This document shows, piece after piece, positions 17,925-27,214 of a DNA stretch of 64,000 nt (positions within the stretch are counted from its first letter, which is position 1; the number at the start of each line of letters is the position of its first letter). The stretch is from Bacteroidota bacterium. Its GTDB lineage: Bacteria; Bacteroidota; Rhodothermia; Rhodothermales; UBA10348. The stretch lies in contig JAJCYP010000030.1 in NCBI GenBank assembly GCA_029262855.1, forward strand, positions 101,936 through 165,935, in the 5' to 3' direction. The notes beneath the pieces are model-generated. The model had not been told where the DNA came from. It made no database searches and was given only the letters and a program-made list of their open reading frames with translations. The position numbers and the translations under genes are program-made.

Positions 17925-19297
17925 CTCAGATGGAAATCCTGACCGACGTCCGCGAGAACCTCGCGCTTGCTGTTGAGCGTGCCGCCATGCAGGGGGGAGG
18001 CACGCCGCTGCTCCGAGTTCGTGTTTCGGCGCCGAAGACGGACGCGTTTCGATGGTTGGCGTCGCAGCCGATGGGGACCCGGGCCCTCTGGTCTTCCCGA
18101 GGTACCGATCGGGTGGTGGCGATGTCCGGGATGGCGGACGTCTATGAGGCCGGAGAGCGACCCGATTTTGATCGACTGAGTCAGTACATGACGCACCACC
18201 TGGCGGGAGCCCATCCCTCCATCCGCTACTACGGCGGAATCCGTTTCGATGGTGGACGATCCATGAGCGAGGAGTGGTCCTCGTTCGGCTCACTGCGAAT
18301 GGTCCTGCCCCGCTTCGAACTCGTGATGGATGGGTCCGGTGTGGAGTTGGTCTGCAACCTGGTCCCGCACCACGATCGTGCGCGCCTGGCTTCGATTCTG
18401 GATGAGATTCGCGCATTGCCCTGGCCGGGTGAGGAGGCCCCGTCGGGCCTTCCGCGAGCCGTGGACCGGCACGACCAGCCAGCACGTGCGGAGTGGATGG
18501 CTCGCGTTCAGGAATCGCTCGACATCATTGAGGCGAACGAAATCCAAAAGGTGGTTCTGGCCAGGCGTTCCACGTTCGCGTTTGACGGGCCGGTGTCGCC
18601 CATCGACCTCATCGCCCGGCTATACGCTGAAGCTCCCAATCGATTTCACTATCTGGTTGAGACCGAAGATGGCAGTGCCTTTCTGGGCGCAACTCCAGAG
18701 AGGCTGGTCCGGAGAGAGCGGTCCTACGTCTTCACAGAGGCGGTGGCCGGAACCCGCCCGGCGGTGGATGACGAGACCGACGATGCCGAACTCCTGGCCG
18801 CGCTCATGGCGAGCGACAAGGAGCAACGGGAGCATCTGTGTGTGCGGTGGGCCATCGAAGAAATTCTGCGACCCTTCTGCGACGAGCTGGTCGTGGATGC
18901 CCATGCCACCGAAATGCGGCTTTCCCAGGGCCGGCATCTCGTTTCCCGATTCAACGGCGTCCTGAATGACGGCGTGGATACCTGGCAACTCGTCCGGCAC
19001 CTGCACCCCACCCCGGCCGTCGGAGGGTACCCGGCGCCAGCCGCAATTCGGGCGATTCGCAGGATGGAGTCTTTCGACCGTGGTTGGTACGCGGGACCGA
19101 TCGGATGGGTGGGTCCTGAGGAGGCGGAGTTTGCCGTCGCACTCCGCTGCGCCCTGGTGACCGGTGACCAAATGCACATCTACTCCGGAGCGGGCATCGT
19201 CAAGGGAAGCGAGCCGCAGTCGGAGTGGGACGAAATCGAACACAAGATCGTGGACTTTGCCCGCGTCCTGGGTCTTGCCGGAATCCAAGCCAAATAG
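17921..19297 (+). CDS. menF: Isochorismate synthase (menaquinone-specific)
   Basis: The protein is about 458 aa. The start is TTG 17921, overlapping the upstream stop, or ATG 17930. The C-terminal chorismate-binding domain is clear: EANEIQKVVLARRS (with the general-base Lys), FLGATPERLVRR, EAVAGTRP, HLHPTPAVGGYP, GWYAGPIGW and IYSGAGIVKGSEPQSEW. It converts chorismate to isochorismate, the first step of classical menaquinone synthesis. EntC and DhbC are related, but menD follows immediately, which fixes the role. It overlaps menD by about 23 nt. Confidence 0.93.
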   Translation: MTQMEILTDVRENLALAVERAAMQGGGTPLLRVRVSAPKTDAFRWLASQPMGTRALWSSRGTDRVVAMSGMADVYEAGERPDFDRLSQYMTHHLAGAHPSIRYYGGIRFDGGRSMSEEWSSFGSLRMVLPRFELVMDGSGVELVCNLVPHHDRARLASILDEIRALPWPGEEAPSGLPRAVDRHDQPARAEWMARVQESLDIIEANEIQKVVLARRSTFAFDGPVSPIDLIARLYAEAPNRFHYLVETEDGSAFLGATPERLVRRERSYVFTEAVAGTRPAVDDETDDAELLAALMASDKEQREHLCVRWAIEEILRPFCDELVVDAHATEMRLSQGRHLVSRFNGVLNDGVDTWQLVRHLHPTPAVGGYPAPAAIRAIRRMESFDRGWYAGPIGWVGPEEAEFAVALRCALVTGDQMHIYSGAGIVKGSEPQSEWDEIEHKIVDFARVLGLAGIQAK

Positions 19298-21002
19298 CAC
19301 CCAGGCCTGGACGCACGCCCTCCTGGACGAGTTCGTCAAGGCTGGCGTAACCACTGTATGCCTGTCGCCGGGATCGCGATCGACGCCTCTGGTGGCCGCC
19401 GCGGCCGCTCATCCTGGTCTGCGAATCGTGACACACGTGGACGAGCGCGGAGCGGCGTTCTTTTGCCTGGGGCACGGCCGCGCATCCGGGACACCCGCGG
19501 TCTGGCTCACTACCTCCGGCACGGCCGTGGCCAACGGATATCCCGCTGTGATTGAGGCGGCGATGGACCACGTGCCCATGATTTGCCTCACGGCCGATCG
19601 TCCGGAAGAACTGCGGGGGACGGGTGCCAACCAGACCATCCGGCAGCCCGGAATATTCGGTGACTACCCGCGTTACCAGGTCGATCTGGAGGCCCCATCG
19701 CCCGAATCGGATCCTGCCCGGGCCAGGGAGATCGCCCGCACCGCCATTCGGGCCGCCTTGGGTCTTCCGGCGGGCCCGGTTCATCTGAACTGCCCGTTTC
19801 GCAAACCGCTTGAGCCCACCGGTTCATGGCCCGAGGCCAGCCCATCCGCGGGACCGCCTGCGGCGACGTCCGAAACGCCTGACGTGACCGCACTGGTCGC
19901 GGCGATCAACCGCATTCCGTTCGGCGTGATACTCGCCGGGCGCATGGATGAGGCAACCGCCAGGGCCACAGGCGCGCTGTCGGAGAAGCTCTCGTGGCCG
20001 ATTCTGCCTGATATCTGTTCGAGGCGGAGACTGGGGGGGGCGGGGGCTCGGACGCCGGCCGGGTCGCTGACGCCAGGGGGACCAATGACGATTCGATACG
20101 CCCACCTCCTCGCCGGGCGGCCACTTCCCCCCCCCGAGGCCGTGATCCAGATTGGGCGCATGCCGGTCTCCCAGAGGCTGACGCGGTCTCTGGCCGCCTC
20201 GGAGCCAAAGCTGTGGGCCGTGCTCGCGGACGGCCGCGAGCGAATCGACCCGCACCATGCCGCCACCGACCGTCTCCGCGATGCCTGCACGGCGACGATT
20301 GCGCTGACATCACGGGTCGCCGCGAAGGATGCTGACGCCCGTGCCTGGGCCTGGGCGAGCGCCGACCAGCGTCTCGCGGACCGGTTGCCAGGCGAGTGGA
20401 CATCACTCAGCGAGCCTGCCGTTGCGGCCAGTGTCGCCGCCCACCTGACCACCCGTGATGCCCTGGTTCTGGCCTCCAGCATGCCAGTCCGCGATGTCAA
20501 CACATTCGCGGGCCTCGGAGAACGTCCGGCCATGGTGGTGGCCAATCGGGGAGCAAGCGGGATCGATGGGACCATCGCCACGGCGGCCGGCGTCTCGGAC
20601 GTGCTTTCCAGGACGGCCGCGAGCGGCCGCACAGTCCTGCTGATCGGTGACCTCGCGTTCCTTCACGACCTGAACAGCCTCGGGCTGATCCGGGATCGGC
20701 GCATCACCGTTGTTGTGGTGAACAATGATGGAGGTGGCATCTTCTCCTTTCTCCCGATTGCGGATCACAGGGATCTGTTCGAGCCGTACTTCGGCGCGGC
20801 GCACGGTCTTCAGTTTGATTCGGCCTCCGCCCTCTACGGCATACCCCACCATCGGCCCACGAGCCTGGCCCAATTGACGGAACTCCTCGCCAAGGCCAGG
20901 GCGAGTCTCTCTCCGGCCATCATCGAGGTGCAGACCTCCCGAGTGGAGAATGCGCAGGAGCACGAGCGCCTCCAACAACTGGTTGCGAAGTGGCTGGACT
21001 GA
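19275..21002 (+). CDS. menD: SEPHCHC synthase (2-succinyl-5-enolpyruvyl-6-hydroxy-3-cyclohexene-1-carboxylate synthase)
   Basis: The protein is 575 aa from TTG 19275, inside the end of menF. The N-terminal ThDP Pyr domain has CLSPGSRSTPLVAAAA, HVDERGAAFFCLG and TTSGTAVANGYPAV. The C-terminal PP domain has ANRGASGIDGTIATA and the ThDP-Mg motif GDLAFLHDLNSL...VVNNDGGGIFSFLP. It joins isochorismate and 2-oxoglutarate using thiamine diphosphate and magnesium. The order menF-menD-menH is conserved in many bacteria. Overlapping starts and ends suggest coupled translation. Confidence 0.95.
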   Translation: MPESKPNSTQAWTHALLDEFVKAGVTTVCLSPGSRSTPLVAAAAAHPGLRIVTHVDERGAAFFCLGHGRASGTPAVWLTTSGTAVANGYPAVIEAAMDHVPMICLTADRPEELRGTGANQTIRQPGIFGDYPRYQVDLEAPSPESDPARAREIARTAIRAALGLPAGPVHLNCPFRKPLEPTGSWPEASPSAGPPAATSETPDVTALVAAINRIPFGVILAGRMDEATARATGALSEKLSWPILPDICSRRRLGGAGARTPAGSLTPGGPMTIRYAHLLAGRPLPPPEAVIQIGRMPVSQRLTRSLAASEPKLWAVLADGRERIDPHHAATDRLRDACTATIALTSRVAAKDADARAWAWASADQRLADRLPGEWTSLSEPAVAASVAAHLTTRDALVLASSMPVRDVNTFAGLGERPAMVVANRGASGIDGTIATAAGVSDVLSRTAASGRTVLLIGDLAFLHDLNSLGLIRDRRITVVVVNNDGGGIFSFLPIADHRDLFEPYFGAAHGLQFDSASALYGIPHHRPTSLAQLTELLAKARASLSPAIIEVQTSRVENAQEHERLQQLVAKWLD

Positions 21003-21784
21003 CCTCCTCCGAATGGGGCCCCGCCAATGCCCCCGTGTTGGTCCTGCTACACGGTTTTATGGGGAGCGGCGACGATTGGGCGGCAATCGCGGATGCGCTT
21101 CCCGACTTTCGGATTCTGGCTCCAGACCTTCCCGGCCACGGTCGGTCCACAGGCCTGCCTGGCGAGGCCTACACGCTCACCGGAGCGGCCGAGCTCTGTG
21201 CGGGACTTCTGGCCACAGTTGCAGCGGGCGGCGGGCGACCGGTCCTGCTTGCCGGCTATTCGATGGGTGGACGCGTGGCCCAGGAGATTCTGGCGATGGG
21301 CCTCCTGCCGGCTTCAGCCGGGCTCTGCCTCATTGGGGCGCATCCGGGTTTCCAAACCGCAGCGCATCGAAAGGAGCGCCTCAACGCAGACCGGACGCTC
21401 GCAGACCGAATCGAAGAAGACTTCGAGTCCACGCTGGGCGAGTGGCTGGCACTCCCGATGTTCTCAACGCTGACCCGGGTCCAGCGCCAGGCCCTGACGA
21501 GGCGTCGTCTATCGCGGTGCCTGCCCGCTGAGTTGGCCCGGAGTCTGCGCGGCATGTCGACGGGGAGCCAGCCTGACCGCCGGTCGGCGCTGGCTGGCGC
21601 AGCCTCCCGGATCCGTCTGGTTGCCGGAGAGCGTGATGAGCGGTATGTCCGCCTGCTGTCGGGCCTGGGGCCTGACATGGTGACCATAGCCGGGGCCGGA
21701 CACAACGTGCTGGTTGAGCGGCCCGCAGAGCTGGCTGCGATTCTGCGTGATCTGGCTCGCCGGCAGCTGGACAGCGAGGCGTGA
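20990..21784 (+). CDS. menH: SHCHC synthase (alpha/beta hydrolase)
   Basis: The protein is 264 aa from GTG 20990, overlapping menD by 13 nt. It is an alpha/beta hydrolase: LLHGFMGSGDDW (oxyanion region), DLPGHGRS, the nucleophile elbow GYSMGGRVAQ, and a catalytic His in GAGHNVLVERP. It removes pyruvate from SEPHCHC to give SHCHC in menaquinone synthesis. The gene is identified as menH rather than another hydrolase by its place after menD. The men series breaks here and resumes 8.3 kb downstream with menB. Confidence 0.88.
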   Translation: MAGLTSSEWGPANAPVLVLLHGFMGSGDDWAAIADALPDFRILAPDLPGHGRSTGLPGEAYTLTGAAELCAGLLATVAAGGGRPVLLAGYSMGGRVAQEILAMGLLPASAGLCLIGAHPGFQTAAHRKERLNADRTLADRIEEDFESTLGEWLALPMFSTLTRVQRQALTRRRLSRCLPAELARSLRGMSTGSQPDRRSALAGAASRIRLVAGERDERYVRLLSGLGPDMVTIAGAGHNVLVERPAELAAILRDLARRQLDSEA

Positions 21785-21861
21785 GCGTAGGAACCGCCCC
21801 CTGCAAACAGGGTAGGTCGCGGCGACTCCCCTCCGTTTGAACGACTCAGGACGCACGCTCC

Positions 21862-24351
21862 GTGACAGCCCGCACCCGCCGGAAGGCAACCACCACGCCC
21901 GCCTGGTTCAGTACCTGGACCACCCTGTCAACACCGGTGAGGCACGGAATCTGCCTGGCGCTACTGGCCGTTATCGCGGTGGGTTTCATGGCGCCCGAAC
22001 TGTTCTCGAACCGCGAGCTGGTCGGGGGTGACATCGTCCACTGGAAGGCGATGGCGCAATCCCTCTTCGAGTGGAAGGAGGCCACCGGCGAGACACCGAT
22101 GTGGGCGACCGGTCCCTTCATGGGCATGCCGGCCGTAGAGATCTCCTACCCGCTGAGCGTCCCTCAGATCGACGATCTGGCGAGGCTGCTCCGTGGACTG
22201 ATGTGGCCGACCTCCCACCTGCTGATTCTGTTCGCCGGCATGTACGGCCTGGTTTACCACCTCACCCGCGATCACTGGGCCGGTACGTTGGCCGCCGTCG
22301 CGTTTGGGCTGACGACCTACCTGCCCATCCTGTTGATTGCAGGGCACCACTCGAAGTATGTGGCCCTGGCCCTGGCACCGTGGCTCATTTGGGCCTTTGT
22401 CTACGTCAGACGATCTCCCGGCCTGGTGCCGGCGCTTCTTTTTGCCATTGCCACCGCGGCGGGCCTCCGCGCGGGGCACGTGCAGATCACCTACTACGCA
22501 GCCTTTACACTCGGCGTCTGGTGGGTGGTCGATGCCGTTCGAGCATACCGGGGTGGGACGACTCCCAGTTTTGCGAAGTCGACACTTTGGCTGGTTGTCG
22601 GCGGCGTCTTGGGCGTGCTGATGGTGGCAGATCCGTATCTCACCAAGGCGGCCTACAAGGAGTTCACCATTCGCGGCAGCGCAGCGGGCGCCGCGGCTGG
22701 CGGAATGGGCTGGGACTATGCGATGGGCTGGAGCCAGGGCTGGGGTGAGCTGCTGACTCTGTTCATTGCTGACGCCTCCGGTGGTGGTGGATCTACCTAC
22801 TGGGGTCCCAAGATCTTCACCGCGGGCCCCCACTACGTAGGCGGCATCGTGTTGATGCTGGCGGGCTTTGTGGTTGGCTTCGCCCGCCGACCGGCAGTCT
22901 GGGGGCTTTCCATTGCCGCCCTCTTGATGGTCGGCCTCTCGCTGGGCGAGAATCTGGAGATGCTGAACCGCTTCATGTTCGAGTATTTCCCACTCTTTGA
23001 CGCCTTCCGCGTGCCCGAGACCTGGCTCTCCATGGTGGCACTCGTGCTGGCGGTGCTGGCCGGGTTCGGATTGCGAGAAGTGGTTCGCCGAGCCCCCGAT
23101 CCACAGGAAGACGCGGCGCTGACCAGGAGCGTTCAGCGATTCTCCCTCGGAGTCGTCGGTGTCGCGGCCTTCTTCATGGTTCTTGGGAGCACAGTCCTGA
23201 GCTTCGAGAAGCCGAACGAGCTCGAACAGCTGGCTCGGCAGGTGGCCCAGCAGCGTCCCGACGTCTCCTTGCAGGATCCCCAGACCCAGCAATTCCTGAT
23301 TCAGACCATCGACCGGGTAAAAGAGGAACGCCGCGACAAATTCAACGCGGATGCACGGCGCACTTTCCTGTTCGTGCTACTGGCGGCGGGCCTTCTCGTG
23401 GCCGCGCGCCGGCGCAAGATTCCGGCGTTTGCGGCGCAGGCGGCCCTCGTCCTGCTCCTGGCGCTCGACCTGGGTGGGGTGGGCCGGCGCTATTTCAATT
23501 CCGATGCGTTAGTCCCGTCCCGGCAGACGGGCAATCTGGTGGAGGAATATGGGTTCGACACCTTCCTGGCCGAGCGGGCCGAGGCCGAGGGTGGCGACGG
23601 TCATTTCCGGGTTCTCTCGCTTGAGGGCGACCCCAACACGACGGCCCGACCGGCCTACTTCCACGAATCACTGGGCGGCTATCACGGGGCCAAACTTCGC
23701 CGGTATCAGGATTTCCTGGACAACATGCTGTTTGACCGGAGTACCGGCCTCCCGTCCCGGACGGCCCTGGCTATCACCAATACCCGCTATGTGGTGGCCG
23801 GCGGGACGATCCCCGGAATGAATCCCGTGTTCTCAGATCAGGCCACAGGCTTCACGGTGTTCGAGGTGCCAGGTGCGCTCGCCCGCGCCTATCTCGTAGA
23901 CAGCCTGGTGGTTGAGCCCGAGCCTACCGCCCAGTGGCAGGCCTTGCAGGATCCTGCCTTCGATCCGTCCCGTTCGGCCGTTGTGGGCGCCGACCTGGGC
24001 CTCGCGGCGGTACCGGACTCGGTTGTGGCTCTTGCCACTCTTCAGCACTACACGCCGGACGACATGTCCTGGAAAGTGACCACGTCGGCACCCCGACTGC
24101 TGGTAATCTCCGAGGTTTACTACCCCGGCGGATGGAGGGCCACCGTGGATGGCTCACCGGCTGAAATCGTTCCGGTGAACTACCTCCTGAGGGGCGTGGT
24201 CGTGCCCGACGGCACGCACGATGTCAGACTGACCTTTTCTCCGAGGGGAAGACGAGCGGGACTGATGATTTCCTGGGGAGCGACGGGTCTGGTCTATGGC
24301 GTGCTCACGCTGCTTCTTCTGGGGCTCTGGCAGAGGCGTCGAAGTGATTGA
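21862..24351 (+). CDS. YfhO-family polytopic membrane protein
   Basis: The protein is 829 aa from GTG 21862. It has about a dozen membrane helices in the N-terminal two thirds. The family signature region GHHSKYVALALAPWL and HVQITYYAAFTL is present, then a C-terminal soluble domain with TNTRYVVAGG and ISEVYYPGGWRATVDG. YfhO proteins belong to the GT-C-like group of lipid-linked sugar transferases (family knowledge; YfhO glycosylates teichoic acid in Firmicutes). In Bacteroidota they accompany polysaccharide genes, as here. The acceptor and sugar are unknown. Confidence 0.8.
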   Translation: MTARTRRKATTTPAWFSTWTTLSTPVRHGICLALLAVIAVGFMAPELFSNRELVGGDIVHWKAMAQSLFEWKEATGETPMWATGPFMGMPAVEISYPLSVPQIDDLARLLRGLMWPTSHLLILFAGMYGLVYHLTRDHWAGTLAAVAFGLTTYLPILLIAGHHSKYVALALAPWLIWAFVYVRRSPGLVPALLFAIATAAGLRAGHVQITYYAAFTLGVWWVVDAVRAYRGGTTPSFAKSTLWLVVGGVLGVLMVADPYLTKAAYKEFTIRGSAAGAAAGGMGWDYAMGWSQGWGELLTLFIADASGGGGSTYWGPKIFTAGPHYVGGIVLMLAGFVVGFARRPAVWGLSIAALLMVGLSLGENLEMLNRFMFEYFPLFDAFRVPETWLSMVALVLAVLAGFGLREVVRRAPDPQEDAALTRSVQRFSLGVVGVAAFFMVLGSTVLSFEKPNELEQLARQVAQQRPDVSLQDPQTQQFLIQTIDRVKEERRDKFNADARRTFLFVLLAAGLLVAARRRKIPAFAAQAALVLLLALDLGGVGRRYFNSDALVPSRQTGNLVEEYGFDTFLAERAEAEGGDGHFRVLSLEGDPNTTARPAYFHESLGGYHGAKLRRYQDFLDNMLFDRSTGLPSRTALAITNTRYVVAGGTIPGMNPVFSDQATGFTVFEVPGALARAYLVDSLVVEPEPTAQWQALQDPAFDPSRSAVVGADLGLAAVPDSVVALATLQHYTPDDMSWKVTTSAPRLLVISEVYYPGGWRATVDGSPAEIVPVNYLLRGVVVPDGTHDVRLTFSPRGRRAGLMISWGATGLVYGVLTLLLLGLWQRRRSD

Positions 24352-24868
24352 GGATCCCGAACTCCCCGTCCTGAGTCGCCGATATGAGAAGACGGCGGCA
24401 TTCCTTCAGGCGTCCCTGGAGCCGCCGGCCCGGATCATTGATCTGGGCGCCAACAATCCCTTCTCGGAGATCATGCGCCGGATGGGCCATGAAGTCACCA
24501 ATACGGAGGGTGATCTTGACCTGGAACCGTCCTCGGTCGAGGCGCCTGCGGACGTGGTTACCGCGTTCGAGATCCTCGAACACCTGGTCGCGCCCTTCAA
24601 CATACTGAGGGCCATTGAGGCGCCGCGCTTGTTCGTGACCGTCCCCCTGGCGTTGTGGTTTGCTCGGGCATACCGTCATCCAACCGATCCATGGGACAGG
24701 CACTACCATGAATTCGAGGAGTGGCAGTTCGACTGGCTCCTGGAGAAAACAGGCTGGAAAATTGTCCGAAAGGAGCGTTGGAAGAGCCCCATCGGCCAGA
24801 TTGGCGTGCGGCCGATTCTGCGCAGGATGTACCCCCGCTATCTGGCGGTCGAAGCCCGGCGGCCTTGA
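24344..24868 (+). CDS. Class I SAM-dependent methyltransferase
   Basis: The protein is 174 aa from GTG 24344, overlapping the YfhO gene by 8 nt. Motif I is RIIDLGANNPFSEIMRRMG, and post-I acidic residues follow in NTEGDLDLEPSS. VVTAFEILEHLVAPFNILR resembles motif II/III of Methyltransf_11/23 enzymes. It lies within the polysaccharide block, so a glycan or lipid-linked substrate is likely but not shown. Confidence 0.75.
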   Translation: MIEDPELPVLSRRYEKTAAFLQASLEPPARIIDLGANNPFSEIMRRMGHEVTNTEGDLDLEPSSVEAPADVVTAFEILEHLVAPFNILRAIEAPRLFVTVPLALWFARAYRHPTDPWDRHYHEFEEWQFDWLLEKTGWKIVRKERWKSPIGQIGVRPILRRMYPRYLAVEARRP

Positions 24869-24874
24869 GCCCCG

Positions 24875-26161
24875 GTGAAGAAGCTCCTCTACATAGCCTA
24901 TTACTTCCCCCCGGCCGGCGGGCCCGGCGTCCAGCGAAGTCTCAAGTTCGCCCGGTATCTGCCTGACCACGGCTGGCTGCCCACCGTGGTTTCCGTGGAT
25001 CCGGATCACGCCGCGTGGCCCGCGCTCGACGAGTCGATGCTCAGGGAGGTGCCGGCCGCCGTAAACGTGGTGCGGACGCGCTCGCGGGATCCATATGCTG
25101 CCTACGCAAGAGTGCGTGGCCAGAAGAAATCCGAGTCAGTCGGCGTGGGCTTTGCCGATGACAGCGTTCCGGGTGCATTCGAAAGGGTCGCTCGATTCGT
25201 TCGAGCCAATTTTTTCCTGCCTGATGCCCGTGTAGGATGGGTACGGTTCGCCAAGCGGGCCGTCAATCGACTGCTGAAGGAAGGGACATTCGATGCCATT
25301 CTTACCAGCGGGCCGCCTCATTCGAGTCATCTTGTTGGTCGATGGGCCAGTCAGAAATTCGGCCTGCCCTGGTTGGCGGATTTCCGTGATCCGTGGACGG
25401 AGGTCAGCTACTACGATCAGCTGCCCTTCCTGCCCTGGTCGAGAGCCATCGACGGTCGTTACGAGCGCCTGGTCCTGCGTGATGCCGCGTCGGTGATCAC
25501 GGTTTCCCGGGCCGTGGCAGAACTGCTCCGAGCGAAGTCCAAACGCAAGGTCTCCGTCGTCCCGAACGGATTCGATCCGTCGGATCTGGAGGACATCGAG
25601 CCCATCCGGGGGAACGGATTTCGGGTGGTTCATACGGGGACAATCACGGAGTCCCAGAACCCGGCCGGCGTCTGGCGGGCGATGAGATCCATGAAGGATT
25701 CTGGAGCCGATGTCCGCGTGCACCTCATCGGCCGGGTGGATGCATCGGTTCGGAAGTCCATCGAGACGGCCGGTCTTGCCGAGGCACTGGAGGTCACGCC
25801 CTACGTCCCCCACCGTCAGGCCCTGGCCTACATGGCCGGGGCCGATTGTCTGCTCATGTCGGTGCCTCGCACCCGGCAGGCGGCGGGCATTCTCACGGGA
25901 AAGGTATTTGAGTATCTCGCCTCCGGACCGCCCATTCTGGCGACGGGGCCCGTCGATTCGGACCCCGCCCGTCTCATCCGGGAGGGCTCGGCGGGTGCGA
26001 TGTTTGACTATGACGACCACAAGGGTATCCGGGCGTTTCTTGACGGGCAATACACCTCGGGCGCGCGGCCGGACATGGGCAGGTCGGACTACCTTGCCCC
26101 CTTCACCCGGCAGAAGCTGGCCGGGGACCTGGCCCGCGAACTCAATCGAATCGCTGAATGA
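24875..26161 (+). CDS. GT4-family glycosyltransferase
   Basis: The protein is 428 aa from GTG 24875. The N-terminus LYIAYYFPPAGGPGVQRSLK is the nucleotide-sugar GT4 Gly-rich start typical of exopolysaccharide transferases. WLADFRDPWTEVSYY follows mid-protein. The C-terminal donor domain has VVPNGFDPSDLE, VVHTGTITESQNP and the late Lys/Glu region ILTGKVFEYLASGPPIL (E-x7-E-type loop). It adds a sugar to a growing lipid-linked glycan at the cytoplasmic face. It overlaps the start of wecB by 4 nt. Confidence 0.85.
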   Translation: MKKLLYIAYYFPPAGGPGVQRSLKFARYLPDHGWLPTVVSVDPDHAAWPALDESMLREVPAAVNVVRTRSRDPYAAYARVRGQKKSESVGVGFADDSVPGAFERVARFVRANFFLPDARVGWVRFAKRAVNRLLKEGTFDAILTSGPPHSSHLVGRWASQKFGLPWLADFRDPWTEVSYYDQLPFLPWSRAIDGRYERLVLRDAASVITVSRAVAELLRAKSKRKVSVVPNGFDPSDLEDIEPIRGNGFRVVHTGTITESQNPAGVWRAMRSMKDSGADVRVHLIGRVDASVRKSIETAGLAEALEVTPYVPHRQALAYMAGADCLLMSVPRTRQAAGILTGKVFEYLASGPPILATGPVDSDPARLIREGSAGAMFDYDDHKGIRAFLDGQYTSGARPDMGRSDYLAPFTRQKLAGDLARELNRIAE

Positions 26162-27210
26162 CTGTCCTCTCCGTAATCGGGGCCCGACCCCAGTTCGTCA
26201 AAGCCGCCGTCGTGAGTCATGCCATTCGTGGCATGGGCATCGAGGAGATCCTCGTCCACACCGGCCAGCACTACGACGAGCGGATGAGCCAGGTCTTCTT
26301 TGACGAACTCGGCATCCCGAGGCCGGACGTCAATCTGGAGGTGGGCTCCGGCAGCCACGCCGTCCAGACCGGAGGCATGATGACGGCCCTCGAGTCGCTG
26401 ATTTCGAAGGGGAAGCGACCGGATTGGGTGCTGGTCTACGGCGACACCAATTCGACCATTGCGGCGGCGCTGGTGGCCGCCAAGCTGCACATTCCCGTGG
26501 CCCACGTGGAGGCGGGTCTTCGGTCGTTCAACCGCCGGATGCCGGAGGAAATCAACCGGATCGTAACGGACAGGCTGAGCCGGCTGCTGTTCTGCCCAAC
26601 CCAGACGGCCGTCGATCATCTCGCGTCTGAGGGCATCACCGAAGGCGTGCTGATGTCGGGGGACGTGATGCTGGACGCAACCCTGCATTTTGCGGGGTTG
26701 GCTGCAAAGCGGGTTCCGCTTGCCGATGTCACCTCACTTGCCGCCGGGTCGTACCACGTGTCGACCGTCCACCGGGCTGAGAACACAGACGACCCTGGCC
26801 GCATGGCCGCGATTCTCACCGCGCTCGGCCGCCTCTCGAAACCGGTCCTGCTGCCGGCCCATCCACGCGTGAGAAAACTCCTCGGGGAGGTGCCGGCGAA
26901 TATTCACGTCCGCGAGCCGGCCACCTACCTGGAGCTGCTGACGCTGGTACGGAATGCGGACCGGGTGTTCACGGACTCAGGCGGCCTGCAGAAAGAAGCC
27001 GTCTGGCTTGGCCGACCCTGCGTTACGCTGCGGGACGAGACGGAGTGGGTCGAGACCCAGGCGGGCGGGTGGAATCGAGTGGTAGGCGCCGACGTGGAGT
27101 CCATTGTTCGGGCCGAACTCCAGATCCCGGAAGGGGAAGCTCCCGACTTCGGCCGCCCGGACGTCGGCTCCAGCGCCTCCACACGCATCGCCCAGGCGCT
27201 TATCGGATAG
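26158..27210 (+). CDS. wecB: UDP-N-acetylglucosamine 2-epimerase, non-hydrolysing
   Basis: The protein is 350 aa, full length for this family. The motifs are VIGARPQFVKAA at the N-terminus, TGQHYDERMSQVFFDEL, VYGDTNSTIAAALVAAKL, HVEAGLRSFNRRMPEEINR, TVHRAENTDD and TDSGGLQKEAVWLG. It interconverts UDP-GlcNAc and UDP-ManNAc in the cytoplasm. Placed between two GT4 genes, it implies that the glycan made here contains ManNAc or a derivative. Confidence 0.93.
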   Translation: MTVLSVIGARPQFVKAAVVSHAIRGMGIEEILVHTGQHYDERMSQVFFDELGIPRPDVNLEVGSGSHAVQTGGMMTALESLISKGKRPDWVLVYGDTNSTIAAALVAAKLHIPVAHVEAGLRSFNRRMPEEINRIVTDRLSRLLFCPTQTAVDHLASEGITEGVLMSGDVMLDATLHFAGLAAKRVPLADVTSLAAGSYHVSTVHRAENTDDPGRMAAILTALGRLSKPVLLPAHPRVRKLLGEVPANIHVREPATYLELLTLVRNADRVFTDSGGLQKEAVWLGRPCVTLRDETEWVETQAGGWNRVVGADVESIVRAELQIPEGEAPDFGRPDVGSSASTRIAQALIG

Positions 27211-27214
27211 GCCC